A DNA stretch of 64,000 nucleotides. It comes from Bacillus kwashiorkori (GTDB lineage: Bacteria > Bacillota > Bacilli > Bacillales > Caldibacillaceae). Under the pieces are notes generated by a model, which was not told where the DNA came from, made no database searches, and saw only the letters and a program-made list of their open reading frames with translations. This document shows, one piece after another, positions 9,023-17,960 of the stretch. Position numbers and translations under genes: made by a program. How positions within the stretch are numbered: position 1 is the stretch's first letter; every line of letters starts with the position of its first letter. The DNA lies in assembly GCF_001375515.1 (NCBI RefSeq), contig NZ_CTDX01000016.1, forward strand, positions 248,001 to 312,000. Direction: 5' to 3'.

Positions 9023-10345
9023 ATGTATAAGATTAATAGAAATATTGCATACACTTTATTGCTAGTGCTTGTTATTTTTGGAACACTTTCGACAGTTAAT
9101 AAAACTGCTTTCGTCAGTGCTGCTTCGACCATTCCTAAAGGTACTACGGTCGGAGGAGTCGATGTAAGTAACTTAACCATTCCAGACGCCCAAGATAAAC
9201 TTACTAATCAAGTATTACGCTGGAAAGATTATGATGACTATGTGATTGAAGTTGCAGAGGATATAATTACCATTCCTGCTGAGCAAGTAAAATTTGATAT
9301 TCAATCTACTATTAAACAATTAGAAGGCCAAATTAAAAAGCCTTGGTATGATTTTTTTCAAAAAAAAGGACCTGTACATATACCTTTAATAGCGGATTTT
9401 AGCTTTACAGAAGAGCAAATCTCTTTATTTCCGGCTTATATCGAAGTTGAACAAGTAGCAAGAGAAATAGTAAGAATTGCAACCGTTCTCGGTGAAAAAC
9501 AATTCACTTTAGCAATCGATCAGACAAATGAAGAAGTAGTAATAGCTGAAAATTATTGGGAAGTTCCAGAAGGCTTCCTTTTTGCGAACGAGGTAGTGGA
9601 AGAATTAAACGGCAAGAAAATTTCTTCTGAAAATCAATTCTCCTTCCTAGGCAATGTTGCTGAAAATGTCAGCTTTTATAACGAAGAGGATGGAAGTTTT
9701 GTTGCATCGTTACTATACTCATTGCTTTTAGAAACGAATGTTGAAATAGTGGAACGTCATTCCCAAAAAGTGATCCCTGCTTATTCTGAAGCTGGTATAG
9801 AAGTGAAAGTAAGTGAGAAAGAGCTATTAGATTTTATTGTAAAAAATCCGAATCCTAATGCAATCACTATTAAGGCAGAGATAGTCGACAATAATCTATA
9901 CATGTCCCTGTTATCTGTTCCACAAAAAACGAAATATCATTATACGATGGAAAATAGTGAAGAGGTTCATTACCGTACAATTACTCGGTATAACAATGAT
10001 CTCCTTCCTGGACACAAGCAAACATTACAAGAAGGGAAAAATGGGAAAAGGGTGGAAGTATATCGAGTAGCGGTTGCTGAAAATGGAGAAGAGTTAACGA
10101 AGGAATTAATGAGCAAAGACTTTTATTTACCAACTCCGGAAGTTGTATTGAAAGCAGTTAAAGTAATTTCAGAGCCGCCAGCCTCGGATGAACCAACAAC
10201 AGATGAACATGTTGAGAATAATGATTCTGGAAATGATCGTATCGACCAATCTGAAGATACATCTAAAGATAATGATTTTATGAAAGAACAAGAAGAGAAC
10301 GAAATAGATGACGGTATATATGAATCTCCTAATATTCAAAAGTAA
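9023..10345 (+). CDS. Exported VanW-like / G5-domain protein
   Basis: Secreted or membrane-tethered protein of 440 residues. Residues 1-35 form a signal peptide or anchor (basic start, hydrophobic stretch, then FVSAAST). An N-terminal segment, IPKGTTVGGVDVSNLT, is typical of proteins with PG-binding-4/VanW modules. Residues about 200-300 resemble VanW (NQFSFLGNVAENVSFYNEE, ETNVEIVERHS, then AYSEAGIEVKV), but the usual Gly- and Cys-containing GGGxCQxST motif is replaced. A G5 domain follows at about 305-380, then a long acidic tail. ATG 9023 has AGGCAGGGA upstream; ATG 8969 has no site. The family binds or acts at peptidoglycan; a role in passing or anchoring the pilus in the wall is inferred from position. 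Confidence 0.72.
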   Translation: MYKINRNIAYTLLLVLVIFGTLSTVNKTAFVSAASTIPKGTTVGGVDVSNLTIPDAQDKLTNQVLRWKDYDDYVIEVAEDIITIPAEQVKFDIQSTIKQLEGQIKKPWYDFFQKKGPVHIPLIADFSFTEEQISLFPAYIEVEQVAREIVRIATVLGEKQFTLAIDQTNEEVVIAENYWEVPEGFLFANEVVEELNGKKISSENQFSFLGNVAENVSFYNEEDGSFVASLLYSLLLETNVEIVERHSQKVIPAYSEAGIEVKVSEKELLDFIVKNPNPNAITIKAEIVDNNLYMSLLSVPQKTKYHYTMENSEEVHYRTITRYNNDLLPGHKQTLQEGKNGKRVEVYRVAVAENGEELTKELMSKDFYLPTPEVVLKAVKVISEPPASDEPTTDEHVENNDSGNDRIDQSEDTSKDNDFMKEQEENEIDDGIYESPNIQK

Positions 10346-10365
10346 GTATTTAAGAGGTGAAAACA

Positions 10366-12021
10366 ATGGCAAGAAGACGACTAGGCGATTTGCTTGTAGA
10401 AGCAGGTTTAATTACTGCCGAACAGCTAACCCACACATTAAATACAAAGTCACCTGACGAAAAATTAGGGGATGCACTATTGCGCGAAGGGTTTATTACG
10501 GAACAACAATTAATTGAAGTATTAGAGTTCCAATTAGGAATTCCGCATGTAAATATTTACCAATACCCTATTGACCAAGAACTAATTCAACTCGTTCCAA
10601 AAGAATTAGCTAAGCGCCATTACGCTATGCCGATTCGTCGAGATAAAAACCGACTTTTCGTTGCGATGGCTGATCCAATGGACTACTTTGCTATTGAAGA
10701 AATTCGTATGGCGACTGGTTATCAAGTGGAACCAGCAATTGCAACGAAAGATGATTTATATCGAACTATTACGAAGTATTATGATTTACAAGAATCAATG
10801 GAAGAAATTATGGGTGAGTTTTCACCGAAAGATACAATAGATGAGGCAAAAGTAACAGATGAAGATTCTCCTGTCGTTCGGCTAGTAAATCAAATAATTG
10901 CCAACGGATTAGCGCAAAGAGCGAGTGATATTCATTTTGACCCACAAGAAACGGAATTTCGGGTACGTTACCGGGTAGACGGTGTTTTACGAACAGAAAG
11001 AACGTTGCCGAAACATATGCAAAATATTATCGTCGCGCGGATAAAAATTATGGCGAATTTGAACATCACAGAAAGTAGGCTCCCTCAAGATGGAAGGATT
11101 AAAACGACGGTTAACTTTAAACCGGTAGACATTCGAGTTTCCACTTTACCAACGATATTTGGTGAAAAAGTCGTTATGCGTATTCTCGATTTAAGTAATG
11201 CACTCAATAATATCGAGAAGATAGGGTTTACTAATGATAATCTCGTAAAATTCCAAACTATGTTGAAACAACCGAACGGAATTGTATTGATTACCGGGCC
11301 GACCGGTTCAGGTAAGTCTTCCACTCTATATGCAGCGTTAAATCAAATGAATTCCGAAGACGTCAATATTATTACTGTCGAAGATCCAGTTGAATATCAG
11401 CTAGAAGGGGTTAACCAAATTCAAGTGAATGAAGATGTCGGTTTAACGTTTGCTAATGGATTGCGCTCGATTTTACGTCAAGATCCTGACATAGTCATGA
11501 TTGGAGAAATCCGTGATACGGAAACAGCTCAAATTGCCATCCGCGCGTCTTTAACAGGACATTTAGTATTAAGTACTTTGCATACGAATAGTGCGGTTGC
11601 TGGTGTAACGAGACTGATAGATATGGGTATTGAGTCCTACTTAATATCGTCTTCTGTTATAGGCATTATCGCTCAACGTTTAGTACGAAAAGTATGCCGA
11701 GATTGTGGTGAAGAAGTAGAAGCTACTGAGCGGGAAAAGGATATTTTTGCAGAAAGAGGGCTAGAAGTTCATACTGTTATGCGCGGTAGTGGTTGTCCGA
11801 GCTGTAATAATACCGGTTACCGAGGTAGGATGGCAATTCAAGAAGTTTTACCAATAAATGATGCGATCCGCAAATTAATTATGACTGGTGGCTCTACAGC
11901 AGAAATACGCCAATTTGTACAAGAAAATGGTATGAAATTTTTACTAGATGATGGACTGTTAAAAGTAATTAATGGACAAACAACGACCGAAGAAGTATTG
12001 CGTGTTGCATCATTAGATTAA
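10366..12021 (+). CDS. pilB: Type IV pilus extension ATPase PilB
   Basis: Hexameric cytoplasmic motor that drives pilin polymerisation. The N terminus is an MshEN (T2SSE_N) domain with two repeats, RLGDLLVEAGLITAEQL and KLGDALLREGFITEQQL, the pattern that binds cyclic di-GMP in characterised members. The C-terminal GspE domain has Walker A GPTGSGKSS at 311-319, an Asp box, Walker B with ILRQDPDIVMIGEIRD, the His box TGHLVLSTLHT, and a zinc-type pair of CxxC motifs near 444 and 474. The ATG at 10366 follows AGAGGTG with good spacing; the in-frame GTG at 10357 lies inside that site. It is followed by pilT after 12 bases, in one operon with pilC. Confidence 0.95.
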   Translation: MARRRLGDLLVEAGLITAEQLTHTLNTKSPDEKLGDALLREGFITEQQLIEVLEFQLGIPHVNIYQYPIDQELIQLVPKELAKRHYAMPIRRDKNRLFVAMADPMDYFAIEEIRMATGYQVEPAIATKDDLYRTITKYYDLQESMEEIMGEFSPKDTIDEAKVTDEDSPVVRLVNQIIANGLAQRASDIHFDPQETEFRVRYRVDGVLRTERTLPKHMQNIIVARIKIMANLNITESRLPQDGRIKTTVNFKPVDIRVSTLPTIFGEKVVMRILDLSNALNNIEKIGFTNDNLVKFQTMLKQPNGIVLITGPTGSGKSSTLYAALNQMNSEDVNIITVEDPVEYQLEGVNQIQVNEDVGLTFANGLRSILRQDPDIVMIGEIRDTETAQIAIRASLTGHLVLSTLHTNSAVAGVTRLIDMGIESYLISSSVIGIIAQRLVRKVCRDCGEEVEATEREKDIFAERGLEVHTVMRGSGCPSCNNTGYRGRMAIQEVLPINDAIRKLIMTGGSTAEIRQFVQENGMKFLLDDGLLKVINGQTTTEEVLRVASLD

Positions 12022-12033
12022 GGGGGAAGGAAT

Positions 12034-13083
12034 GTGACCTATCAAATAAATCAATTGCTAGAAAAAGCTTATCATGACGGTGCATCTGACCTCCATTTAA
12101 TTGTTGATTCACCTCCTGTTTTTCGGTTACATGGAGAGTTAAATCGTTTCGGAGAAGAAAATTTAACTGCCAGTGACACGGAAAGAATGGCGCGAGAACT
12201 AATCGGAATAGATTGGGAACAGTTTCAAGTGACTGGAGAATTGGATTTTAACTACGAATTACCTAATATTGCCCGCTTTCGTCTAAATGCTTTTAAACAG
12301 AGGAATGCAATTAGTATAGCAATTCGATTAATCCCAACAGTAATACCTAATATAAGTCAATTAGGACTTCCTGCTATTGCAGAGCAACTAATGGAAAAAC
12401 CGAAAGGACTCATATTAGTTACCGGTCCAACTGGTTCTGGTAAATCGACAACCCTTGCAGCTATGTTGGATTACATTAATCAAAACTATGCGAAACATAT
12501 TATTACACTAGAAGACCCTATTGAATATGTCCATTCTCATAAAAAGTCGATAGTCAATCAACGGGAAATTGGTTCAGATACGAAAAGTTTTGCTAACGGA
12601 CTTCGTGCTGCATTAAGGCAAGACCCTGATATTATATTAGTCGGTGAAATGCGTGACCTAGAAACGATTGCAACAGCGATGACAGCGGCTGAAACGGGAC
12701 ACCTCGTCTTAGCGACACTCCATACGAGCAGTGCTGCGCAAACAATCGATAGGATTATTGATGTTTTTTCACCACATCAGCAGCGACAAATTCGTTTGCA
12801 AGTTGCCAGTAACCTTCAAGGAATTATTTCGCAGCGGTTATTTCCAACTGCTAGAGGTGATGGAAGGGTAGTAGCAACAGAAGTGTTAATTAATAATCCT
12901 TCCATTGCAAACTTAATTCGCAATGAAAAGATTCATCAAATACAAAACGTCTTACAAACGAGCCGTTCCCAAGGGATGCATACGTTGGAAATGTCGATCC
13001 AACAGTTGTTACATTCAGGAAAAATAGAGTATGAAACAGCTAGGCCTTATATAGATGCGGGTGATATGAATGGCTATTTATAA
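12034..13083 (+). CDS. pilT: Type IV pilus retraction ATPase PilT
   Basis: Hexameric ATPase that depolymerises pili, giving twitching force or DNA uptake. At 349 residues it has the length of PilT and lacks the N-terminal extension and zinc motif of PilB. Walker A GPTGSGKST lies at 131-139, then EDPIEYVH, RQDPDIILVGEMRD and the His box ETGHLVLATLHT. GTG start at 12034, preceded by GGGGGAAGG. A dedicated PilT separates this locus from the B. subtilis com pseudopilus machinery, which has no retraction motor. It overlaps pilC by 14 bases, so translation is coupled. Confidence 0.95.
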   Translation: MTYQINQLLEKAYHDGASDLHLIVDSPPVFRLHGELNRFGEENLTASDTERMARELIGIDWEQFQVTGELDFNYELPNIARFRLNAFKQRNAISIAIRLIPTVIPNISQLGLPAIAEQLMEKPKGLILVTGPTGSGKSTTLAAMLDYINQNYAKHIITLEDPIEYVHSHKKSIVNQREIGSDTKSFANGLRAALRQDPDIILVGEMRDLETIATAMTAAETGHLVLATLHTSSAAQTIDRIIDVFSPHQQRQIRLQVASNLQGIISQRLFPTARGDGRVVATEVLINNPSIANLIRNEKIHQIQNVLQTSRSQGMHTLEMSIQQLLHSGKIEYETARPYIDAGDMNGYL

Positions 13084-14278
13084 ATACGTTGGTCGTAATC
13101 GAAAAGGACAATTAAAAAAAGGAACGCTCGAAGCAATTAATAAAAACCAAGCAATTGCTAAACTTCGGGAAGATGGAATAAGCCCGCGGGACATATCCGA
13201 AGCGAAAGGGATCTTTTATAAAGAAATAACGATTGGCAATCCTGTTAAACATCAACATTTCGTTATATATTGCCGGCAATTCGCCACGTTAATTCGTGCG
13301 GGTGTGTCTATTGTAGACTCAACGAAAATTTTAGCTGACCAAACAGAAGATAAATATTTGAAAAAAGTTTTAAAAGCAATTGTAGATGAATTAAGGACCG
13401 GGATTCCATTTTCAGATGCGGCTAATAAACATCATAAAATATTTCCTCCTATCTTCGTGAATATGGTTCGTGCTGGTGAAGCGAGCGGAAGCCTTGATGA
13501 AACATTAGAACGACTTGCTAGCTATTTTGAAAAACAATATGACTTGAAAAAGAAAGTTCAATCCACTTTAGCGTATCCGATTACATTATTAGTTATTATC
13601 ATTGCTGTCGTATCCTTTCTAATGTTGTCTATCGTTCCGACTTTTACTGGCATGTTTGAACAATTCGGTAGTGAGTTGCCTGCTATTACGCAATTTGTCG
13701 TTAATGTAAGTGATGGCTTAAAGAACTATTGGTGGCTGATTTTATTCATTATCACCACAATTGTATCCGTTTTTAGTTTCTTAATGAAGACGAATAAGCA
13801 GTTTCACTATTCTGTCCATGTAGCGTTGCTGAAAATGCCGATTTTCGGTGTATTATTACAAAAATCTGCCATTGCTAGAATGACACGCACCCTTTCTTCC
13901 CTAGTTTCTAGTTCCGTGCAAATTTTACAAGCATTGACGATTGTAGAGAAGGTAGTAGACAATCCTGTAATCGGACGGGTAGTGTTAGATTCTCGCGATA
14001 GTTTGGAAAAAGGGGAACGGTTATCAGCCCCTTTAGAAAAAAGTTGGGTTATTCCCCCGTTAGTGACGCAAATGGTCGCCATCGGTGAAGAAACTGGCTC
14101 CCTCGATTATATGCTCGCAAAAGTGGCCGATTTCTATGAAGCGGAAGTAGATCGAACGGTTGACACATTAAAGTCGTTAATCGAACCGTTAATGATTGTT
14201 CTACTTGCCGGTGTCGTCGGAACAGTCGTTCTATCTATCATGGTGCCGATGTTTAGTATCTTCTCAGAAGTACAATAA
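13070..14278 (+). CDS. pilC: Type IV pilus platform protein PilC
   Basis: Polytopic inner-membrane platform of the pilus, on which PilB and PilT act. The 402 residues match GspF/PilC: an N-terminal segment YKYVGRNRKGQLKKGTLEA, then two GspF domains. The first has the hallmark GEASGSLDETLERLA, the second GEETGSLDYMLAKVA. Three membrane segments are visible, near residues 165-190, 220-240 and 370-395. The start codon lies inside the end of pilT. No terminator is seen after it; a likely internal promoter for the major pilin follows. Confidence 0.95.
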   Translation: MAIYKYVGRNRKGQLKKGTLEAINKNQAIAKLREDGISPRDISEAKGIFYKEITIGNPVKHQHFVIYCRQFATLIRAGVSIVDSTKILADQTEDKYLKKVLKAIVDELRTGIPFSDAANKHHKIFPPIFVNMVRAGEASGSLDETLERLASYFEKQYDLKKKVQSTLAYPITLLVIIIAVVSFLMLSIVPTFTGMFEQFGSELPAITQFVVNVSDGLKNYWWLILFIITTIVSVFSFLMKTNKQFHYSVHVALLKMPIFGVLLQKSAIARMTRTLSSLVSSSVQILQALTIVEKVVDNPVIGRVVLDSRDSLEKGERLSAPLEKSWVIPPLVTQMVAIGEETGSLDYMLAKVADFYEAEVDRTVDTLKSLIEPLMIVLLAGVVGTVVLSIMVPMFSIFSEVQ

Positions 14279-14339
14279 ATATTTTAATGAAATGAGGAAA
14301 CTATTAATAGCTTTTAGGGGGTGGTCACATAAAAAAGAT

Positions 14340-14368
14340 TTGAAGACGTAGTTTTAAAGAAATATATA
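14340..14368 (+). promoter_or_regulatory. Candidate SigA promoter for the major pilin gene
   Basis: TTGAAG (14340-14345) and TATATA (14363-14368) are separated by 17 bases, 36 bases before the pilin start codon. An own promoter would allow the structural pilin to be made in excess over the motor proteins. Confidence 0.5.
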
Positions 14369-14404
14369 CACAAAAACTTTAATTAAAATGTAGGAGGAAA
14401 AACA

Positions 14405-14818
14405 ATGAGAAAACATCTAAAACATCTGAAAAATGAAAAAGGTATGACATTGATTGAACTTTTAGCTGTTATTGTAATTTTAGCTATTATTGCAGCAGTG
14501 GCAATCCCTATTATCGGTAATGTAATTGGGGATTCAAGGGATAAAGCCGATGTAACGGAGGCACTAAATATAATTTCTGCTGCGAAGCTAAGACATGCTC
14601 AGGACCCAGTAGAAGGAACTGGCGACAATTTCTCATATTCAAATGATGAATTAGCAGGATATATCGGTAATACTTCTGGTTTTACTTCGGTAGATTTTGA
14701 TAGTACTAACTGGTCTATTAAAGGTCATGATGCGATTACAGTTTTAGATAAAGAAAAAGATACAGATTCTGTCACCGAAGGAGAATTACAAGAATTCCTA
14801 AATGGTGAAGATAATTAA
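14405..14818 (+). CDS. pilA: Major type IV prepilin
   Basis: Likely structural subunit of the pilus, 137 residues. The leader MRKHLKHLKNEKG is followed by MTLIELLAVIVILAIIAAVA, the classical prepilin helix with Glu5. After the helix come the pilin-type VIGDSRDKADVTEALN stretch and a small, acidic C-terminal domain without cysteines (ends GEDN). An AGGAGG ribosome site at 14392-14397 is the strongest in this cluster. It sits between the motor/platform genes and pilMNO. ComGC-type proteins look similar, but its length and operon favour a pilus subunit. Confidence 0.88.
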   Translation: MRKHLKHLKNEKGMTLIELLAVIVILAIIAAVAIPIIGNVIGDSRDKADVTEALNIISAAKLRHAQDPVEGTGDNFSYSNDELAGYIGNTSGFTSVDFDSTNWSIKGHDAITVLDKEKDTDSVTEGELQEFLNGEDN

Positions 14819-14860
14819 TTATGTGACACTTTCTATAAACCTTCTAAGGAGGACCCACCC

Positions 14861-15850
14861 ATGCTCAACATTTTAACAACAAAAAAAACTATCAATCTCG
14901 TAATTGATGATTATGCCCTACGGATGGTGGATCATTCCGGTGGGGATTTGACACATGTGAAAACATTGAAGGAAAAGGCCATTCCACATGGTCTGCTTGA
15001 GCATGGGCGGATTATCCAAGAGATGGAATTCTATCATTTTATTCGTGATGTTGTGGATCAGTGGGGTATAAAGCGGCGGGCAGTGCGGTTTTATGTCCCA
15101 GATTCCCTCGTCATCATGAAAAAAGTAACGTTTCCTGCTTATTTAAAAGATAATGAGATTATTGGGCATTTTAATATGGAATTAGGGCAAACATTGTATC
15201 TTCCTTTTGACAATCCGTCCTTTGATGTGTATCCGTTGCCAATGGAAGCGGAAGGCAGTGAAAGAGACGGGCTGTTATTTGCTGTACCTCAGGAAGAAAT
15301 CAAGAAATTCACCGATATTTTCGTTGATGCTAGTTTAAAACCAATTGTGGCCGATATTCGTTCCCTTGGCGTGTATCGTTATTATCATTACTTAATGAAG
15401 CCAGAAGAAACAGAAGCGATTTTATTTTTCGAACTTAATTTATCATCCGTCATTGTTAGTATTTTTTCTAATAATCGGCCGGAATTTTTGCGTTACCATG
15501 ATTTAGATATACAAGTGAAAGATTGGCGTGGCATTGAAAACAAAGACCGCCTTACATGGGAATACGATGGGAATGAGGCACAATTTTTAGGTTTAATTGA
15601 TGATCAAATGGTGGAACTAGAAAGAATTTTAAATTTTTACCGCTATTCCATCCATAAAGGGAGTCAAACTGTCTCGAAAATTGTTATTTTAGGTGATTTC
15701 CCGCAACTAACTATAATTAATGACAAAATTCAACAACAATTTTCACTGCCAATCATGCAACTAGATGCCTATCTTTCCCCTACGAAGCATGAGAAGGTAG
15801 AACGTTGTTTTATCCCGGCATTAGGTCTTGCACTTAAGGGGGGGAAGTAA
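14861..15850 (+). CDS. pilM: Type IV pilus assembly protein PilM
   Basis: Actin-like cytoplasmic protein that binds the N terminus of PilN and links the assembly complex to the motor. The 329-residue product begins with the ASKHA-type strand INLVIDDYALRMVD and shows the PilM pattern around RRAVRFYVPDSLVIMKKVTFP. It has no membrane segment. The ribosome site AAGGAGGA lies well placed before ATG 14861. The stop codon abuts the pilN start, so pilM, pilN and pilO form a coupled unit. The sequence is divergent from proteobacterial PilM, as usual in Bacillota. Confidence 0.85.
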   Translation: MLNILTTKKTINLVIDDYALRMVDHSGGDLTHVKTLKEKAIPHGLLEHGRIIQEMEFYHFIRDVVDQWGIKRRAVRFYVPDSLVIMKKVTFPAYLKDNEIIGHFNMELGQTLYLPFDNPSFDVYPLPMEAEGSERDGLLFAVPQEEIKKFTDIFVDASLKPIVADIRSLGVYRYYHYLMKPEETEAILFFELNLSSVIVSIFSNNRPEFLRYHDLDIQVKDWRGIENKDRLTWEYDGNEAQFLGLIDDQMVELERILNFYRYSIHKGSQTVSKIVILGDFPQLTIINDKIQQQFSLPIMQLDAYLSPTKHEKVERCFIPALGLALKGGK

Positions 15851-16444
15851 ATGTTACCAGAAATTAATTTATTGCCAAAATATGAAAAAGAAAATTCCAT
15901 TATTCAGCTTATCGTCTTAATATTTATTATTTTATGGGCATTATTATTATCATTTATCGTTTTCCAATATTTTCAAACGAAATCAGATAAGCAAGTATTG
16001 GATCAACGAATAGAAACGTTAACATTAGAAAAATCAACGTTAGAAACGAAATTAACGAATCAAAATAGTGAAGAAAAAGCTACTTTAGCCGATGCTGTTA
16101 ATTATGCACAAATGTTAACAGCGCCAACTTCGAAATTAGTGGAAGAATTATTAGCACTTCTTCCTGAAAATAGTTATTTAAGTTCTTATTCGTACGGAAG
16201 TAGTCAATTAAGTGTACAAACTCAATTTGAGTCATTAGATATTGTTGCCACTTATGTGAGAAGCCTTGTTGCCTCGCCGTTTTTTACCGATGTGAAAGTG
16301 AATAATATTTCCACTTTTACTATTGAAGAGGTTGCAGATTCTGAGGAAAAATATGATACGATTCCACGCTACGATGTTTCCTTTAGCTTAAGTGTTAATC
16401 GCTCTGCACTCGTGTTAGAAGACGGGGGTGAAGATCATGAGTAA
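15851..16444 (+). CDS. pilN: Type IV pilus assembly protein PilN
   Basis: Bitopic inner-membrane protein of the PilMNO alignment complex, 197 residues. The start, MLPEINLLPKYEKE, carries the INLLP motif that in known systems docks into PilM. One membrane helix follows at about residues 17-40, then a coiled coil (about 45-75) and a ferredoxin-like outer domain. The ribosome site GGGGGG lies at the very end of pilM. The stop codon overlaps the start of pilO by 8 bases. Confidence 0.87.
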   Translation: MLPEINLLPKYEKENSIIQLIVLIFIILWALLLSFIVFQYFQTKSDKQVLDQRIETLTLEKSTLETKLTNQNSEEKATLADAVNYAQMLTAPTSKLVEELLALLPENSYLSSYSYGSSQLSVQTQFESLDIVATYVRSLVASPFFTDVKVNNISTFTIEEVADSEEKYDTIPRYDVSFSLSVNRSALVLEDGGEDHE

Positions 16445-17177
16445 CTTCATCCAAGAAAAAAAGTCAGCAGTTCTCTTTATCACTACCATTCTATTTTTGT
16501 TGCTTGGTGTTGTCTATATTTATGTGATTAAACCGTTGAATGATGATATATCTATTTCAGAGACGAAGGTAAAAACAATCGAAACCGATATTCGCATACT
16601 GGAAGCACAATTAGTAAAAGCGCCCACCAGTCAAGAGGAAAATACAATGTTATTAGAAAGACAAATGCCTCTTGCTCGTAATATTGATGAAATATTGCTT
16701 TCATTGCAAGAAGTGGAATTAGTTAGTGGCAGTCAAATCCAATCGATTTCTTTTAATACGTATGACGGAACATTATCCAACTCGGAGGAGCTCATCCGAA
16801 ATGACGAATCAACTAACGTTGGAGAAGCTGACGAGGAAGCAACAGATGATGAGACAAACGAACAAGGAAGGGAAAGTGATTTAAGTAGCAATGGGGAAGA
16901 AACAAATGAAGCCCCTGTCTCTGAGCTTGCCGATGATATAAATAAACCAGAAAATGTTAAACTACTTACGATTAGTTTAAGTGTGGAATCACCAGACTTT
17001 GCACATTTCCAAAAGTTTTTGAAAGAAATAGAGAATTTGCAACGAATTAATCGTGTCGAGCAAGTGACATTTTCCAAGCCAGCAGAACAGGAATTATTAT
17101 CAGAAGAATATGAGGAGACGATATCCTTTTCTTTAACGATAACGACCTTTTATTTTGATGAACAAGCAACTAAATAA
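16437..17177 (+). CDS. pilO: Type IV pilus assembly protein PilO
   Basis: Bitopic partner of PilN, 246 residues. One membrane helix lies at about residues 11-31, followed by a coiled coil (about 35-65) and an outer domain ending in a ferredoxin-like fold. Unusually, residues about 121-165 form a very acidic, low-complexity stretch rich in E, D, S, T and N, which interrupts the outer domain. The ATG at 16437 follows GGGGGTGA; the in-frame GTG at 16428 overlaps that site and is less likely. Assignment rests on topology, size and position after pilN, because PilO proteins share little sequence. Confidence 0.8.
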   Translation: MSNFIQEKKSAVLFITTILFLLLGVVYIYVIKPLNDDISISETKVKTIETDIRILEAQLVKAPTSQEENTMLLERQMPLARNIDEILLSLQEVELVSGSQIQSISFNTYDGTLSNSEELIRNDESTNVGEADEEATDDETNEQGRESDLSSNGEETNEAPVSELADDINKPENVKLLTISLSVESPDFAHFQKFLKEIENLQRINRVEQVTFSKPAEQELLSEEYEETISFSLTITTFYFDEQATK

Positions 17178-17199
17178 CGAATAGTAAGAGGAAAAAATA

Positions 17200-17955
17200 A
17201 TGATAGAGATTTACTGCGTGCTATTTTTTATATGCGGGTTAATTTTTGGATCTTTTTTTAATGTGGTCGGCTTAAGGGTGCCAAAGAAACAGTCGATTAG
17301 TTATCCTGGTTCCCACTGTCCGAACTGTCAACATGATTTAGCGTGGTTTGAGTTAATTCCGGTTTTTTCCTATTTATTTTTACGAGGAAAATGCCGTTCT
17401 TGTCATACGAAAATTTCACCACTTTATCCAATAATGGAGGCAATTACTGGTTTATTATTTGCTTTTACTTTTTACAAACTAGGTTTTTCAATAGAACTGA
17501 TTGCTAGCCTTTTCTTCATTTCATTATTAGTGATTATTACTGTTTCCGATATAGCTTATATGATCATACCTGATAAAGTGCTATTAATTTTTCTAATTAT
17601 CTTTATTATCATCCGCTATTTCCAGCCGCTTTATCCGTGGTGGGACTCTATCGTTGGTGGTATCATTGGCTTTTCGGTTCTTTATATTATTGCGCTTATC
17701 AGTCGTGGTGGAATGGGTGGCGGTGATATTAAATTATTCTTCGTAATCGGAGTTATATTAGGGACGAAACCAGTGCTTTTTACCCTTTTTTTCGCTTCAT
17801 TTCTTGGCGCAATATATGGAATTGGCTTGAAGTTGCTAGGCAAATTCCGTAAAGGCACCCCGATTCCATTCGGTCCGTTTATAAGCATTAGTGCGGTCGT
17901 CTCGTATTTCTATGCACATATTATTATTGACTGGTATTTGAATTTATTTATATAA
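17200..17955 (+). CDS. pilD: Prepilin peptidase (PilD/ComC)
   Basis: Membrane aspartic protease that removes the leader of prepilins and N-methylates the new N terminus. The 251-residue protein has the N-terminal GSFFNVVGLRVPK motif, two zinc-type CxxC pairs (CPNC and CRSC) in the first cytoplasmic loop, and the two catalytic Asp motifs: SDIAYMIIPD and, later, GGMGGGDIKL (GxGD type). About seven membrane segments. It closes the rightward pil operon. In B. subtilis its ortholog comC occupies the same place between folC and spoIIB, without other pil genes. It could also process competence pseudopilins encoded elsewhere. Confidence 0.95.
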   Translation: MIEIYCVLFFICGLIFGSFFNVVGLRVPKKQSISYPGSHCPNCQHDLAWFELIPVFSYLFLRGKCRSCHTKISPLYPIMEAITGLLFAFTFYKLGFSIELIASLFFISLLVIITVSDIAYMIIPDKVLLIFLIIFIIIRYFQPLYPWWDSIVGGIIGFSVLYIIALISRGGMGGGDIKLFFVIGVILGTKPVLFTLFFASFLGAIYGIGLKLLGKFRKGTPIPFGPFISISAVVSYFYAHIIIDWYLNLFI

Positions 17956-17960
17956 CAACT

